From assembly GCA_002385735.1 (NCBI GenBank), contig DGEB01000008.1:14226-70484 (forward strand): 56,259 nt of DNA, given 5' to 3'. This document shows positions 34,143 to 40,975 of this stretch, piece by piece. How positions within the stretch are numbered: position 1 is the stretch's first letter; each line of letters begins with the position of its first letter. The position numbers were made by a program, and so were the translations under genes. The notes under the pieces were generated by a model that saw only the letters and a list, made by a program, of their open reading frames with translations, was not told the origin of the DNA and searched no databases. The DNA is from Peptococcaceae bacterium UBA3937 (GTDB lineage: Bacteria; Bacillota; Peptococcia; DRI-13; DTU073).

Positions 34143-34154
34143 TTAAACCAAAAC

Positions 34155-34424
34155 ATGGAAGACAAAACAATTGTTTGTAGGGATTGTGGCAAAGAGTTCA
34201 TCTTCAGCGCACAGGAACAGGAATTCTTCGCAGAAAAAGGCTTTCAGAACGAACCGGCCCGTTGTCTGCCCTGCCGAAGACTACGGAAACAACAGGCCAA
34301 TAAAGGGGAACGACAGTTCCACACGGTATTCTGCTCCAACTGCGGGGTCGAAACACAAGTCCCTTTTAAGCCTACGGGCATCAAACCGGTTTATTGCCGG
34401 GACTGCTTTCAAAAAATGAAATAA
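34155..34424 (+). CDS. Double zinc-ribbon protein (zf-trcl type)
   Basis: An 89-residue protein with four Cys-x2-Cys pairs: CRDC and CLPC in the first half, CSNC and CRDC in the second, forming two zinc ribbons. The first half (EFIFSAQEQEFFAEKGF) matches the probable zinc-ribbon family PF13451 common in Bacillota and Chloroflexi; the second matches CxxC-type ribbons. A nucleic-acid-binding or stress role is likely but unproven. AGGAGG lies 13 bases before the ATG. Strong promoter and structured leader suggest high, regulated expression. Confidence 0.78.
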   Translation: MEDKTIVCRDCGKEFIFSAQEQEFFAEKGFQNEPARCLPCRRLRKQQANKGERQFHTVFCSNCGVETQVPFKPTGIKPVYCRDCFQKMK

Positions 34425-34445
34425 GACATCAGCTTACTGCCTAAA

Positions 34446-34486
34446 AAGAGCTGCCCTGTCCTCAACTGTGAGGATAGACAGCTCTT
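34446..34486. terminator. Bidirectional terminator between convergent genes
   Basis: AAGAGCTGYCCTRTCCTCA-type arms pair around ACTG (34446-34486), with a T-rich tract on the plus strand (34487-34499) and five T on the minus strand. It serves the zinc-ribbon gene and the convergent small gene at 34509. Confidence 0.85.
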
Positions 34487-34508
34487 CTTTGATTTTTTCT
34501 GTCCTTTT

Positions 34509-34805
34509 TCAACTCTGTGCATTGACGAAGCGCAACAGAAACTGCCGCGCCACATTCTGAAAAGAAGGACTTTTTAACATTTCCAAAAAATCATTGATTT
34601 GTTGTTCATTCATTTGCTGTAAGACAGCAGCATCGCCATCCATCTCTTTTATTTCCAATTCCCGTGCGTGGATATTCCTGATAATTTTCAAAACTGCGTC
34701 CAGCTTCGACGAACCTTCGTCCAAAAGGGTTCGAAAATACATACAGCGCTCTTTAAGCACCTTTACCTCATTGGACATCAGGTCGAGCTCCTCGACGGAA
34801 AACAT
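34509..34805 (-). CDS. Hypothetical protein sharing a C-terminal motif with the 37.4 kb protein
   Basis: A 98-residue, helical, charged protein that I do not recognise. The ATG at 34805 follows GAGGAGG. Its C-terminus, NDFLEMLKSPSFQNVARQF, is similar to DEFLELLQGPVFQKLLRQF in the protein at 37377-38216, and the preceding helices also align in pattern. The two are therefore probably paralogues. No membrane segment or signal peptide is seen. Nearby small glycine-rich genes hint at sporulation, but there is no direct evidence. Confidence 0.6.
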   Translation of the reverse strand: MFSVEELDLMSNEVKVLKERCMYFRTLLDEGSSKLDAVLKIIRNIHARELEIKEMDGDAAVLQQMNEQQINDFLEMLKSPSFQNVARQFLLRFVNAQS

Positions 34806-34891
34806 CCTTCCACCTCCTCGTTCATTTTTCATCCTCTTTGGCTTTTTTTAGTTTATTTATAATATGAAAACAAAAAGGAACAGTGCATTTA

Positions 34892-34900
34892 TGATATAAT
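34892..34900 (+). promoter_or_regulatory. Extended -10 promoter of the TlpA-like gene
   Basis: TGATATAAT is an extended -10 element (TG-n-TATAAT). No good -35 box lies 17 bases upstream. The predicted transcript start near 34907 gives a leader of about 27 bases containing GGGAGGAG. Confidence 0.55.
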
Positions 34901-34933
34901 TAAAGTAAGCACCGCTTAAGGGAGGAGTGAAAA

Positions 34934-35467
34934 ATGAAGAAAAAAAGTGCCTTGTTGTTGTTCACACTGTTCCTGAGTGCCTGCTTAACGGTCAGTTGCG
35001 GCAATGAGAGCAACAGTTCCGTGTTACCATTCAATACAACCAATATCTATGGCCAGCAAGTCACCCAAAAAATCCTTGAGGATTACGATTTGACAATGAT
35101 TAATGTTTGGGGCACATGGTGCCACTCCTGTATCGAGGAACTGCCCGATCTGGCCACGGCCCACAGCATGTTACCGAAAAACGTCAATCTAATCAGCATC
35201 TGTGAAGATGCCGGTCAAGACGAGGAAACCCTTGCCGCGGCGAAAGAAATTGCCCGCACTAATAATGTTTCCTTTCAGGTGCTGATCCCTGATGAAGACT
35301 TGACCGAGAGCATTGTATCCACGGTCATCACCTTCCCGACAACAATTTTTGTCGACAGCAACGGTAATGAAGTCGGTCAGCGGATCATCGGCGTGCCGAA
35401 CACGGAGAGTATAGCGGATTACTACCTTTTACAGGTTCACACCAGGCTGGAAATGATGGGGAAATAA
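34934..35467 (+). CDS. TlpA-like thioredoxin-fold lipoprotein
   Basis: A 177-residue protein. A lipoprotein signal ends in LTVSC (lipidated Cys22). The thioredoxin-like domain has the redox motif WCHSC within NVWGTWCHSCIEELP and a cis-Pro in ITFPTTIFVD, as in TlpA/ResA. It should act outside the membrane as a thiol-disulfide oxidoreductase. GGGAGGAG precedes the ATG. Two genes follow directly: a CxxC micro-protein and a membrane polyferredoxin, a trio that could pass electrons to extracytoplasmic thiols. Confidence 0.85.
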   Translation: MKKKSALLLFTLFLSACLTVSCGNESNSSVLPFNTTNIYGQQVTQKILEDYDLTMINVWGTWCHSCIEELPDLATAHSMLPKNVNLISICEDAGQDEETLAAAKEIARTNNVSFQVLIPDEDLTESIVSTVITFPTTIFVDSNGNEVGQRIIGVPNTESIADYYLLQVHTRLEMMGK

Positions 35468-35468
35468 G

Positions 35469-35600
35469 ATGAACAAGGCCAAATATTTTTTCCTCATACT
35501 TTCCCTGGCTTTGATCGGTCTTGGTTTAACGAGAAATGAACAGCTCACCGTGTTAAGAAAAGCCATCCGCATTTGTCTCGAGTGTATTGGGATAGGATAA
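35469..35600 (+). CDS. CD1871A-type CxxC micro-protein
   Basis: A 43-residue protein starting one base after the TlpA stop codon. A single membrane helix (YFFLILSLALIGLGLT) is followed by a basic stretch and the motif CLEC near the C-terminus. It fits the CD1871A family of CXXC-containing micro-proteins, known from Clostridioides and relatives, found between TlpA-like and 4Fe-4S membrane protein genes as here. Its function is unknown; position suggests an electron-transfer or assembly partner. Confidence 0.8.
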   Translation: MNKAKYFFLILSLALIGLGLTRNEQLTVLRKAIRICLECIGIG

Positions 35601-35617
35601 CAGGAGTGGGTTAAAAG

Positions 35618-36499
35618 GTGAAAAGAGGAATTGTGCAAAGCATCGCAACGCTTGTTGCCAACAGCTACTTGCCCGGTTTTTGGAAAGGCACTATTTATTC
35701 CGGGAAAATCAAATACCTGTGTTTCCCCGGCCTGAATTGTTATTCTTGCCCGGGAGCACTCGGTTCTTGTCCGCTGGGTTCGTTGCAGGCCGTCATCGGC
35801 AGCCTCAAATATTCGGTGTCCTTTTATGTTTTAGGGTTGCTCAGCTTCTTCGGAACCACACTGGGCAGACTCATCTGTGGCTGGCTTTGTCCTTTTGGTT
35901 TTTTGCAGGACTTGCTTCATAAAATCAAAACGAAAAAGGTCAACCTTCCTCGCTCGATTGATCGACCTTTACGAACGCTCAAGTACTTTCTGCTTCTTTT
36001 TTTTGTGCTTTTTTTCCCAATGTTTCTTAATAACCAGTATGGCACAGCGCCCCCCTATTTTTGCCAGTGGATTTGTCCGGCCGGCACCCTGGAAGGCGGC
36101 ATACCCCTGGTCTTGTATCATGCCAGCCTCCGGGATATGGTTGGTTTTTTATTTGGCTGGAAACTCTTCTTGCTCCTGGTCATCCTTACCGGCGCTTTGT
36201 TCATCTACCGCTTTTTTTGCAAATACCTTTGCCCCCTGGGTGCTTTTTACGGCTTTTTTAATAGAATAAGCTTTGTCCGCTTGCACGTTGATCCGCATCA
36301 ATGCACGGGCTGCAATCAATGTGCTAAAAGCTGCCCCATGCAGGTCCCGCTTCCTTCCCAGCCTAATCATCATGAATGCATCCGGTGCGGGGCTTGCCAA
36401 AAAAGCTGCCCCGGGCAGGCGATCAGTTTGCAGTGGAACTGGAACTGCCGAAACGAAACAAAGGAACTGCCCAGGGAAACAGTGTCCAAAGAAGCATAG
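35618..36499 (+). CDS. Membrane-bound 4Fe-4S polyferredoxin (NapH/CcoG-like)
   Basis: A 293-residue protein. Cys motifs in the membrane part (LNCYSCPGALGSCPLG, CGWLCPFGFLQ, CQWICPAGTLE, CKYLCPLGAFYG) are those of NapH/YccM-type proteins. Two [4Fe-4S] motifs follow: CTGCNQCAKSCP and CIRCGACQKSCPG. It has about five hydrophobic segments. The start is GTG at 35618, 17 bases after the micro-protein stop, with AGGAG somewhat far upstream. It probably moves electrons across the membrane to the TlpA-like protein. Confidence 0.85.
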   Translation: MKRGIVQSIATLVANSYLPGFWKGTIYSGKIKYLCFPGLNCYSCPGALGSCPLGSLQAVIGSLKYSVSFYVLGLLSFFGTTLGRLICGWLCPFGFLQDLLHKIKTKKVNLPRSIDRPLRTLKYFLLLFFVLFFPMFLNNQYGTAPPYFCQWICPAGTLEGGIPLVLYHASLRDMVGFLFGWKLFLLLVILTGALFIYRFFCKYLCPLGAFYGFFNRISFVRLHVDPHQCTGCNQCAKSCPMQVPLPSQPNHHECIRCGACQKSCPGQAISLQWNWNCRNETKELPRETVSKEA

Positions 36500-36547
36500 C
36501 GAAAAGCATAACGAAAAGAGCATCTACATCATCAAAGAAAGATGGCA

Positions 36548-36571
36548 AAAGGACTGCTGCAGCAGTCCTTT
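36548..36571. terminator. Bidirectional terminator: perfect 24-bp palindrome
   Basis: Arms of 12 bases (AAAGGACTGCTG and its complement) meet without a loop and are followed by TATTTA on the plus strand and TTTTG on the minus strand. It separates the polyferredoxin gene from convergent small genes. Confidence 0.75.
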
Positions 36572-36583
36572 ATTTACGCTACT

Positions 36584-36703
36584 TTAATATCCGAAGCCAC
36601 CAAAAAAGCTGGGGAAAAGTAACAGAATCAGGATGATTAAAAAAAGAATCGCAAAGTTGTTTCTTACCGGAAAGCAACCACCCGGGGCATTTGTTTCAAC
36701 CAT
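36584..36703 (-). CDS. YjcZ-like glycine-tailed micro-protein
   Basis: A 39-residue protein. ATG at 36703 follows AAAGGAGG. The N-terminus is polar (VETNAPGGCFPVRNN), followed by one membrane helix (FAILFLIILILLLF) and a tail PSFFGGFGY. This matches the general build of YjcZ/YrhK-type small sporulation proteins of Bacillota. It is the first of two such genes in tandem. Confidence 0.7.
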   Translation of the reverse strand: MVETNAPGGCFPVRNNFAILFLIILILLLFPSFFGGFGY

Positions 36704-36805
36704 AATAAAACCTCCTTTTGATAATGACGATATTTTTTCATACTTCATAGTATGCTTTTGTTTCTTTATTGGTGCCTGCTCATTACAGCTTCATTTCAGC
36801 TCTTG

Positions 36806-36928
36806 TTAAAACACAAAGGAGTTGCAAAGACACGGGATAATGCAGAGAATTAAGAGAAAAATAAAGATAATCCAAATCCAGTTGCACCCGCCAAAGAAAC
36901 TAGCAATTTCGGTTTGATTTTCGTACAT
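36806..36928 (-). CDS. Second YjcZ-like hydrophobic micro-protein
   Basis: A 40-residue protein. ATG at 36928 follows GGAAGGAGG. It begins MYENQTEIASFFGGCNW, continues as a membrane helix (IWIIFIFLLILCIIP) and ends with two further Cys. The GG-Cys motif and size resemble the gene just downstream (103 bases away). A spore-associated role is plausible by family resemblance only. Confidence 0.6.
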   Translation of the reverse strand: MYENQTEIASFFGGCNWIWIIFIFLLILCIIPCLCNSFVF

Positions 36929-36957
36929 TTTGGCTACCTCCTTCCTGTATGATCTTG

Positions 36958-37305
36958 TTATCGCGTCTTGTTTTCTTTGGGATCTCCCTTCTTGCGGTCT
37001 GTCGTCGCGCTTTTGTCACTAACAGAAGAGCTTGATACTCCTATCCCTGGGAAAAATAAAAGGAGAAAGATAATTAAAAAGGCTATCCCAAAAGCCTTTG
37101 CGTAAGACATCTTTATCCCGAACAAGGAAACCGGTTCCGTAGCCTTTTTTCCCGTCTGCCCCTGTTGCTGCCCTTTTCTTTGTCCTGTTTTTCCCAACTT
37201 CCCGGTTTCCTCCCCTTGTTTTTCCAAATACGGCTTCAATTCTTCCCGCTTCTTTTTGCTGTCGGCAGGGTAGAAGAAAAACTCTTCCCCCATCGCGTTC
37301 GCCAT
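36958..37305 (-). CDS. Hypothetical single-span membrane protein
   Basis: A 115-residue protein from ATG 37305, which has AAGGGGGG about 9 bases upstream. Residues 1-60 are charged and Gln/Gly/Lys-rich (low complexity); one membrane helix (FGIAFLIIFLLLFFPGIGV) follows near residue 75, and a charged tail ends it. I do not recognise a family. It lies 29 bases before the YjcZ-like genes in the same orientation. Confidence 0.5.
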   Translation of the reverse strand: MANAMGEEFFFYPADSKKKREELKPYLEKQGEETGKLGKTGQRKGQQQGQTGKKATEPVSLFGIKMSYAKAFGIAFLIIFLLLFFPGIGVSSSSVSDKSATTDRKKGDPKENKTR

Positions 37306-37376
37306 CCAAGCATCCCCCCTTCTCCGTCGATTGAATAACAACACGCGCCCGCTGCCTGCTGCGCTCCTGCTTTATC

Positions 37377-38216
37377 CTATGTAGGTCGCCCCAAATTCGT
37401 TCCTCGGCCGTACCTGTCCCCCACGAAAATTTGGACGAAAAATTGCCGCAAAAGCTTTTGGAAAACCGGTCCCTGTAATAATTCCAAAAATTCATCGATG
37501 GAATCCTTGGAGGTTTTATAAGAAACCGCTTGCGCTTCCGCAAGGCTTGCGCTTTTTACCTCGTTGGCCCGGACAATCTCCATTATTTTGCTGATACTGT
37601 CCATTTTAAAGAGCAGTTCATCCAGGATTACTTTGGCAAAATCGATCCTTTCCTTAATCCTGACCAGGTGTTCTTCCGTATTGGCCAAGTGCTGGATCAA
37701 TATTGCACTGACCTCGGCGAATTGTTCAGGGGGCACCTGATGCTGTCCCGGATCCTGAGCGTGGGCTTTGGCCTGGTGAGCTTCGGCTTTGGTTTGGTGC
37801 GCCTGCGCTTCCTCATGAAAAGACTTGTTTTGTTCCGGCGAGTTCAGCTTGGGCACTTGAGAAACCTGCTTGGACGCTTCCGCTTCCGTGGCCTTTTCAT
37901 GCGGCGGCCCCTGGTCCAGCCCAGTACTGGGGGATAATACTGTTTCCGGAGGGCGGGTATTCTCCGGCGTGGGGATGTTCTCCGGTGTCCGGACCTCCCC
38001 CGGCGCTTGTCCGTTCGACAATAGACGCCCCTCCTCCGGCACATGGACATACGCCGGCAAAAAAGTCTCCGCAGGCGGTGGAACTTGCTCCGGTGTACCG
38101 GGCGCCTCTGGTATTTGGACCTGCTGATAGCTATGTCGATACCGAGGCATAAAAAAACACATCTTCTTTTGCTCGGGTCTTCTAAAGCCGTCATATCTAA
38201 ACTGCATGCTGGCCAT
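37377..38216 (-). CDS. Hypothetical protein with Pro-rich N-terminus and shared C-terminal motif
   Basis: A 279-residue protein. The N-terminal half is Pro/Glu-rich and probably disordered, with degenerate repeats (TPEQVPPP, TPENIPTPENTRPPETV) and a Gln/Ala/His stretch (HQTKAEAHQAKAHAQ). The C-terminal 110 residues are helical and end in DEFLELLQGPVFQKLLRQF, similar to the end of the 34509-34805 protein. The ATG at 38216 follows GAGGTG. No signal peptide. It may be a spore-coat or scaffold protein, but nothing proves this. Confidence 0.55.
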   Translation of the reverse strand: MASMQFRYDGFRRPEQKKMCFFMPRYRHSYQQVQIPEAPGTPEQVPPPAETFLPAYVHVPEEGRLLSNGQAPGEVRTPENIPTPENTRPPETVLSPSTGLDQGPPHEKATEAEASKQVSQVPKLNSPEQNKSFHEEAQAHQTKAEAHQAKAHAQDPGQHQVPPEQFAEVSAILIQHLANTEEHLVRIKERIDFAKVILDELLFKMDSISKIMEIVRANEVKSASLAEAQAVSYKTSKDSIDEFLELLQGPVFQKLLRQFFVQIFVGDRYGRGTNLGRPT

Positions 38217-38299
38217 CCTTTTCACCTCTTTCCAAAACTATACTCCTCCACGAAACTACTACATATTATGAGCTTCTTTCCTTTTCGTGCGTGTTCCGG

Positions 38300-38563
38300 C
38301 TATAATTGAAGTAAATCAGCCATCTGAAGCTCATTGATTTCCAGGGCCTGCAGCAACAACTCCTGCGCCGCCTCCTGTTCCTCTTTGGTTAAAGGCTCCC
38401 CTTTTTGAAAACGATTCAGGATCTTTAAAGCATTCTCTCTTTCCGCCCCTTGTAAACCCAACTTGTTCACAAAATCCTGTTTTTCTTCCTCGTTCATTTT
38501 CTTTAGTCCGTCCACGATCTGGGGAAGATAATTCAGAGCCTGAAGGAATTGATCCATGCTCAT
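38300..38563 (-). CDS. Hypothetical helical protein
   Basis: An 87-residue, acidic, fully helical protein (MSMDQFLQALNYLPQIVDGL at the start, ending MADLLQL). I do not recognise it. Its DQFLQALNYLPQ segment is loosely similar to the FLELLQGP motif of the two neighbouring unknown proteins, which may place all three in one functional group. It is divergent from the chromate transporter genes. Confidence 0.5.
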   Translation of the reverse strand: MSMDQFLQALNYLPQIVDGLKKMNEEEKQDFVNKLGLQGAERENALKILNRFQKGEPLTKEEQEAAQELLLQALEINELQMADLLQL

Positions 38564-38656
38564 CCGCTTTTCGCCGCCTTTCTCTTTTTCGCTTTGTTTT
38601 TCTAAATTTTATGTCAACCCAGGAAAATACGTGCCTGTATAAGGAGATGAATTCTT

Positions 38657-39262
38657 TTGCCGAAGTTTAATCAGCAATCACGCGTACAGCAATTACAGCT
38701 ACATAGCCGGATCTTCCTTGCCTTTTTTAAAATTGGCGCTTTTGTTATTGGAGGCGGTTTCGCCATGATTCCCGTGATTCAACGGGAAATAGTCACCAAT
38801 AAGCAATGGGTGTCCGAGGAAGAATTCCTGGACTTAATCGCCGTCACCCAATCCGCGCCAGGACCGGTGGCGGTTAATACCGCCGTTTTCATCGGTTATA
38901 AATTGCAGGGCCTTTCCGGCGCGACGGTCGCGCTTTTGGGTTCCGTCCTGCCTTCTTTCCTGATTATCCTGACCCTTGCGCTTTTCTTGTCTTCTTTGGA
39001 AAACAACCTTATCCTCACCAGGTTTTTGGCCGGCGTCCGACCGGCGGTGGCCGCCTTAATCCTTGGGGTCGGCTTGAAAATGGGCTTTAAAGCGCTCCGC
39101 TCCCCCTTTGCCCTCCTTTTAAGTATTTTGGCTTTCGGCCTATTGTTCTTTGCGCAACTGCATCCTTTTCTTCTCATCGTCCTCGGCGCACCGGCGGGGA
39201 TAGCTTACTGGTGGTTCACCGGAAAACAAACGGATCCCACCGATTCGAAGGAGGTTTCTTAA
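38657..39262 (+). CDS. chrA: Chromate transporter, first half (short-chain CHR)
   Basis: A 201-residue membrane protein of the short-chain CHR family. GGGFAMIPVIQREIV and APGPVAVNTAVFIGY are the family signatures. Short-chain CHR proteins work as pairs of homologous halves with opposite membrane orientation. The start is TTG at 38657 with AAGGAG 10 bases upstream; an ATG at 38647 is out of frame and closes after 7 codons. The second half begins 3 bases after its stop. Chromate export is the named function, though many CHR pairs may move other oxyanions. Confidence 0.85.
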   Translation: MPKFNQQSRVQQLQLHSRIFLAFFKIGAFVIGGGFAMIPVIQREIVTNKQWVSEEEFLDLIAVTQSAPGPVAVNTAVFIGYKLQGLSGATVALLGSVLPSFLIILTLALFLSSLENNLILTRFLAGVRPAVAALILGVGLKMGFKALRSPFALLLSILAFGLLFFAQLHPFLLIVLGAPAGIAYWWFTGKQTDPTDSKEVS

Positions 39263-39265
39263 GCA

Positions 39266-39787
39266 ATGTTGTGGTTACTCTTTAAAAGCTTTTTCCTGAT
39301 CGGGGCCTTGGGTTTTGGGGGCGGTTATGCGATGCTTTCGTTAATCCAAAAAGAAGTGGTAACCAAACACGCCTGGCTCACCATGCTACAATTCGCCGAT
39401 ATCCTGGCGGTAGCGGAAATGACCCCGGGTCCGGTAGCCATTAATACGGCCACCTATGTGGGCTATCAAACGGCGGGTATTGTCGGCGCGGCCGTGGCCA
39501 CGTGCGGGGTGGTCCTCCCTTCTTTCCTGCTCATCTCCATTTTAACGGGCCTTTTACTACAAAATAAAAACAGCCCCTACTTTAAAGGGGCCTTTCTCGG
39601 TTTGCGACCGATCGTGGTTGCCCTCATCGTAGACGCTGCTTTGCTTTTAAGCCGGGATGTAACGGCAAATCTTTACGGTTTTTTATTGTTTCTGTTTGTT
39701 TTAGGGCTGAGCTTATGGACAAAGCTCCACCCGATCCTCCTCATCCTGGGCGCGGGCCTGCTTTCCGTCCTATTTCCAGTATTTTAA
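39266..39787 (+). CDS. chrA: Chromate transporter, second half (short-chain CHR)
   Basis: A 173-residue partner of the preceding CHR protein, with GGGYAMLSLIQKEVV and TPGPVAINTATYVGY. GAAGGAGG precedes the ATG. Its last 18 bases overlap the end of the convergent signal peptidase gene, so the two transcripts collide with no room for a separate terminator. Confidence 0.85.
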   Translation: MLWLLFKSFFLIGALGFGGGYAMLSLIQKEVVTKHAWLTMLQFADILAVAEMTPGPVAINTATYVGYQTAGIVGAAVATCGVVLPSFLLISILTGLLLQNKNSPYFKGAFLGLRPIVVALIVDAALLLSRDVTANLYGFLLFLFVLGLSLWTKLHPILLILGAGLLSVLFPVF

Positions 39788-40297
39788 ACGGTCAAGGGGC
39801 CAGTACGTGAACAAAGCCTTGCCCTTTACGTCATCAATGTTCGCAAAAATACAATCCCACTCGTGGGAATCATAAGAAAAATTGCGGTTATCACCCAGTA
39901 CGAAAATTTTCCCCTCGGGAACCGTTACCGCGGGAAAGTCGTAAGCAATCGCTTCTGCAAGATAAGGCTCGTCCTGGAGTTGATTGTTAACATAAAGCCT
40001 GCCATCCCTTACTTCCACCGTATCACCGGGAAGCCCGATTAATCTTTTGATTAAATCGTCCCTCATGCCTAACTCGTCAGGGGCTTCAAAGACAATCACG
40101 TCGCCCCGCTCCAAGCCCCAAAAACGATGGGTGATTTTCTCAACCACCAGCCGATCGCCAATTTGAATTGTCGGTACCATCGAGGCAGAAGGAACCATGC
40201 GCACATCGGCAACAAAAATACCAATTATGATAAACAGTACCACAGCTTCCAGAAAGGTAATGGTCCATTCCTGTATTTCTTTTCTCAGCTCTCCCAC
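39770..40297 (-). CDS. lepB: Type I signal peptidase, copy 1
   Basis: A 175-residue S26 signal peptidase. One N-terminal membrane helix precedes the catalytic Ser (PSASMVPT); the catalytic Lys lies in DLIKRLIGLPGDTVE; GDNRNFSYDSH is the substrate-binding box. It removes signal peptides outside the membrane. It lies directly downstream of a paralogue of identical length, with a long identical DNA stretch. Confidence 0.9.
   Translation of the reverse strand: MGELRKEIQEWTITFLEAVVLFIIIGIFVADVRMVPSASMVPTIQIGDRLVVEKITHRFWGLERGDVIVFEAPDELGMRDDLIKRLIGLPGDTVEVRDGRLYVNNQLQDEPYLAEAIAYDFPAVTVPEGKIFVLGDNRNFSYDSHEWDCIFANIDDVKGKALFTYWPLDRLKYWK
40148..40195. repeat. 48-base direct repeat, copy in signal peptidase 1
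   Basis: Identical over 48 bases to 40722-40769. It covers the catalytic Ser motif and the following IQIGDRL segment. The identity exceeds what protein conservation requires and points to recent duplication or gene conversion. Confidence 0.85.
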
Positions 40298-40349
40298 ACT
40301 ATTACCCCGCTTTTCGGCAAACTCTTAACCGTCATACAAAAACAATCAG

Positions 40350-40877
40350 TTATTTCCAATGCTTGATACGATCTAAAGGCCAATAAGTAATCCATGCCTT
40401 GCCCTTCACCGCGTCAAGATCGGCAAAGCCCCAAACATGGGAGTCATTAGAGTTGTTCCGGTTATCCCCTAAGACATAGATCTTGCCTTCCGGGACGGTG
40501 ACCGGAGGAAATTCATATAGAATCGGTTCGGCTAAATATGGTTCATCTTGTGGTTCATTATTCACATAGAGCACGCCGTCTTTCATTTCCAGCGTATCAC
40601 CGGGCAAACCTACTACCCGCTTAATCAAATCATCGTATAACCTTGACTCGGCCGGCGGTTCAAATACGATTACGTCGCCCCGCTCCAAGCCCTGGAAACG
40701 ATGGGTGATTTTCTCGACGAACAGCCGATCGCCAATTTGAATTGTCGGTACCATCGAGGCAGAAGGAACTATTCTGCTATCCATGATAAATGCCCGGATA
40801 ATAATTACTAAAACGATCGCAATGAGAATAGTAACAATCCATTCTTTTAATTCCTGTTTCATATCGATATCCGCCAA
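40350..40877 (-). CDS. lepB: Type I signal peptidase, copy 2
   Basis: A 175-residue signal peptidase with Ser in VPSASMVPT, Lys in DLIKRVVGLPGD, and GDNRNNSNDSH. It is highly similar to copy 1 but differs in the N-terminal helix and the region before the C-terminus (HVWGFADLDAVKG against HEWDCIFANIDDVKG). Differences may alter substrate choice. It is the upstream gene of the pair. Confidence 0.9.
   Translation of the reverse strand: MADIDMKQELKEWIVTILIAIVLVIIIRAFIMDSRIVPSASMVPTIQIGDRLFVEKITHRFQGLERGDVIVFEPPAESRLYDDLIKRVVGLPGDTLEMKDGVLYVNNEPQDEPYLAEPILYEFPPVTVPEGKIYVLGDNRNNSNDSHVWGFADLDAVKGKAWITYWPLDRIKHWK
40722..40769. repeat. 48-base direct repeat, copy in signal peptidase 2
   Basis: Exact partner of the repeat at 40148-40195, in the same orientation and at the same place in the coding frame. 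Confidence 0.85.
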
Positions 40878-40975
40878 GCTAACATCACTTCCCCGTGTTC
40901 ATTTTAACTCCGCTATCTTTATTCCACTTTGATTGCTTACTTCCCTGCCGGAATTCATTTTTCCAGGCCGGCAAT

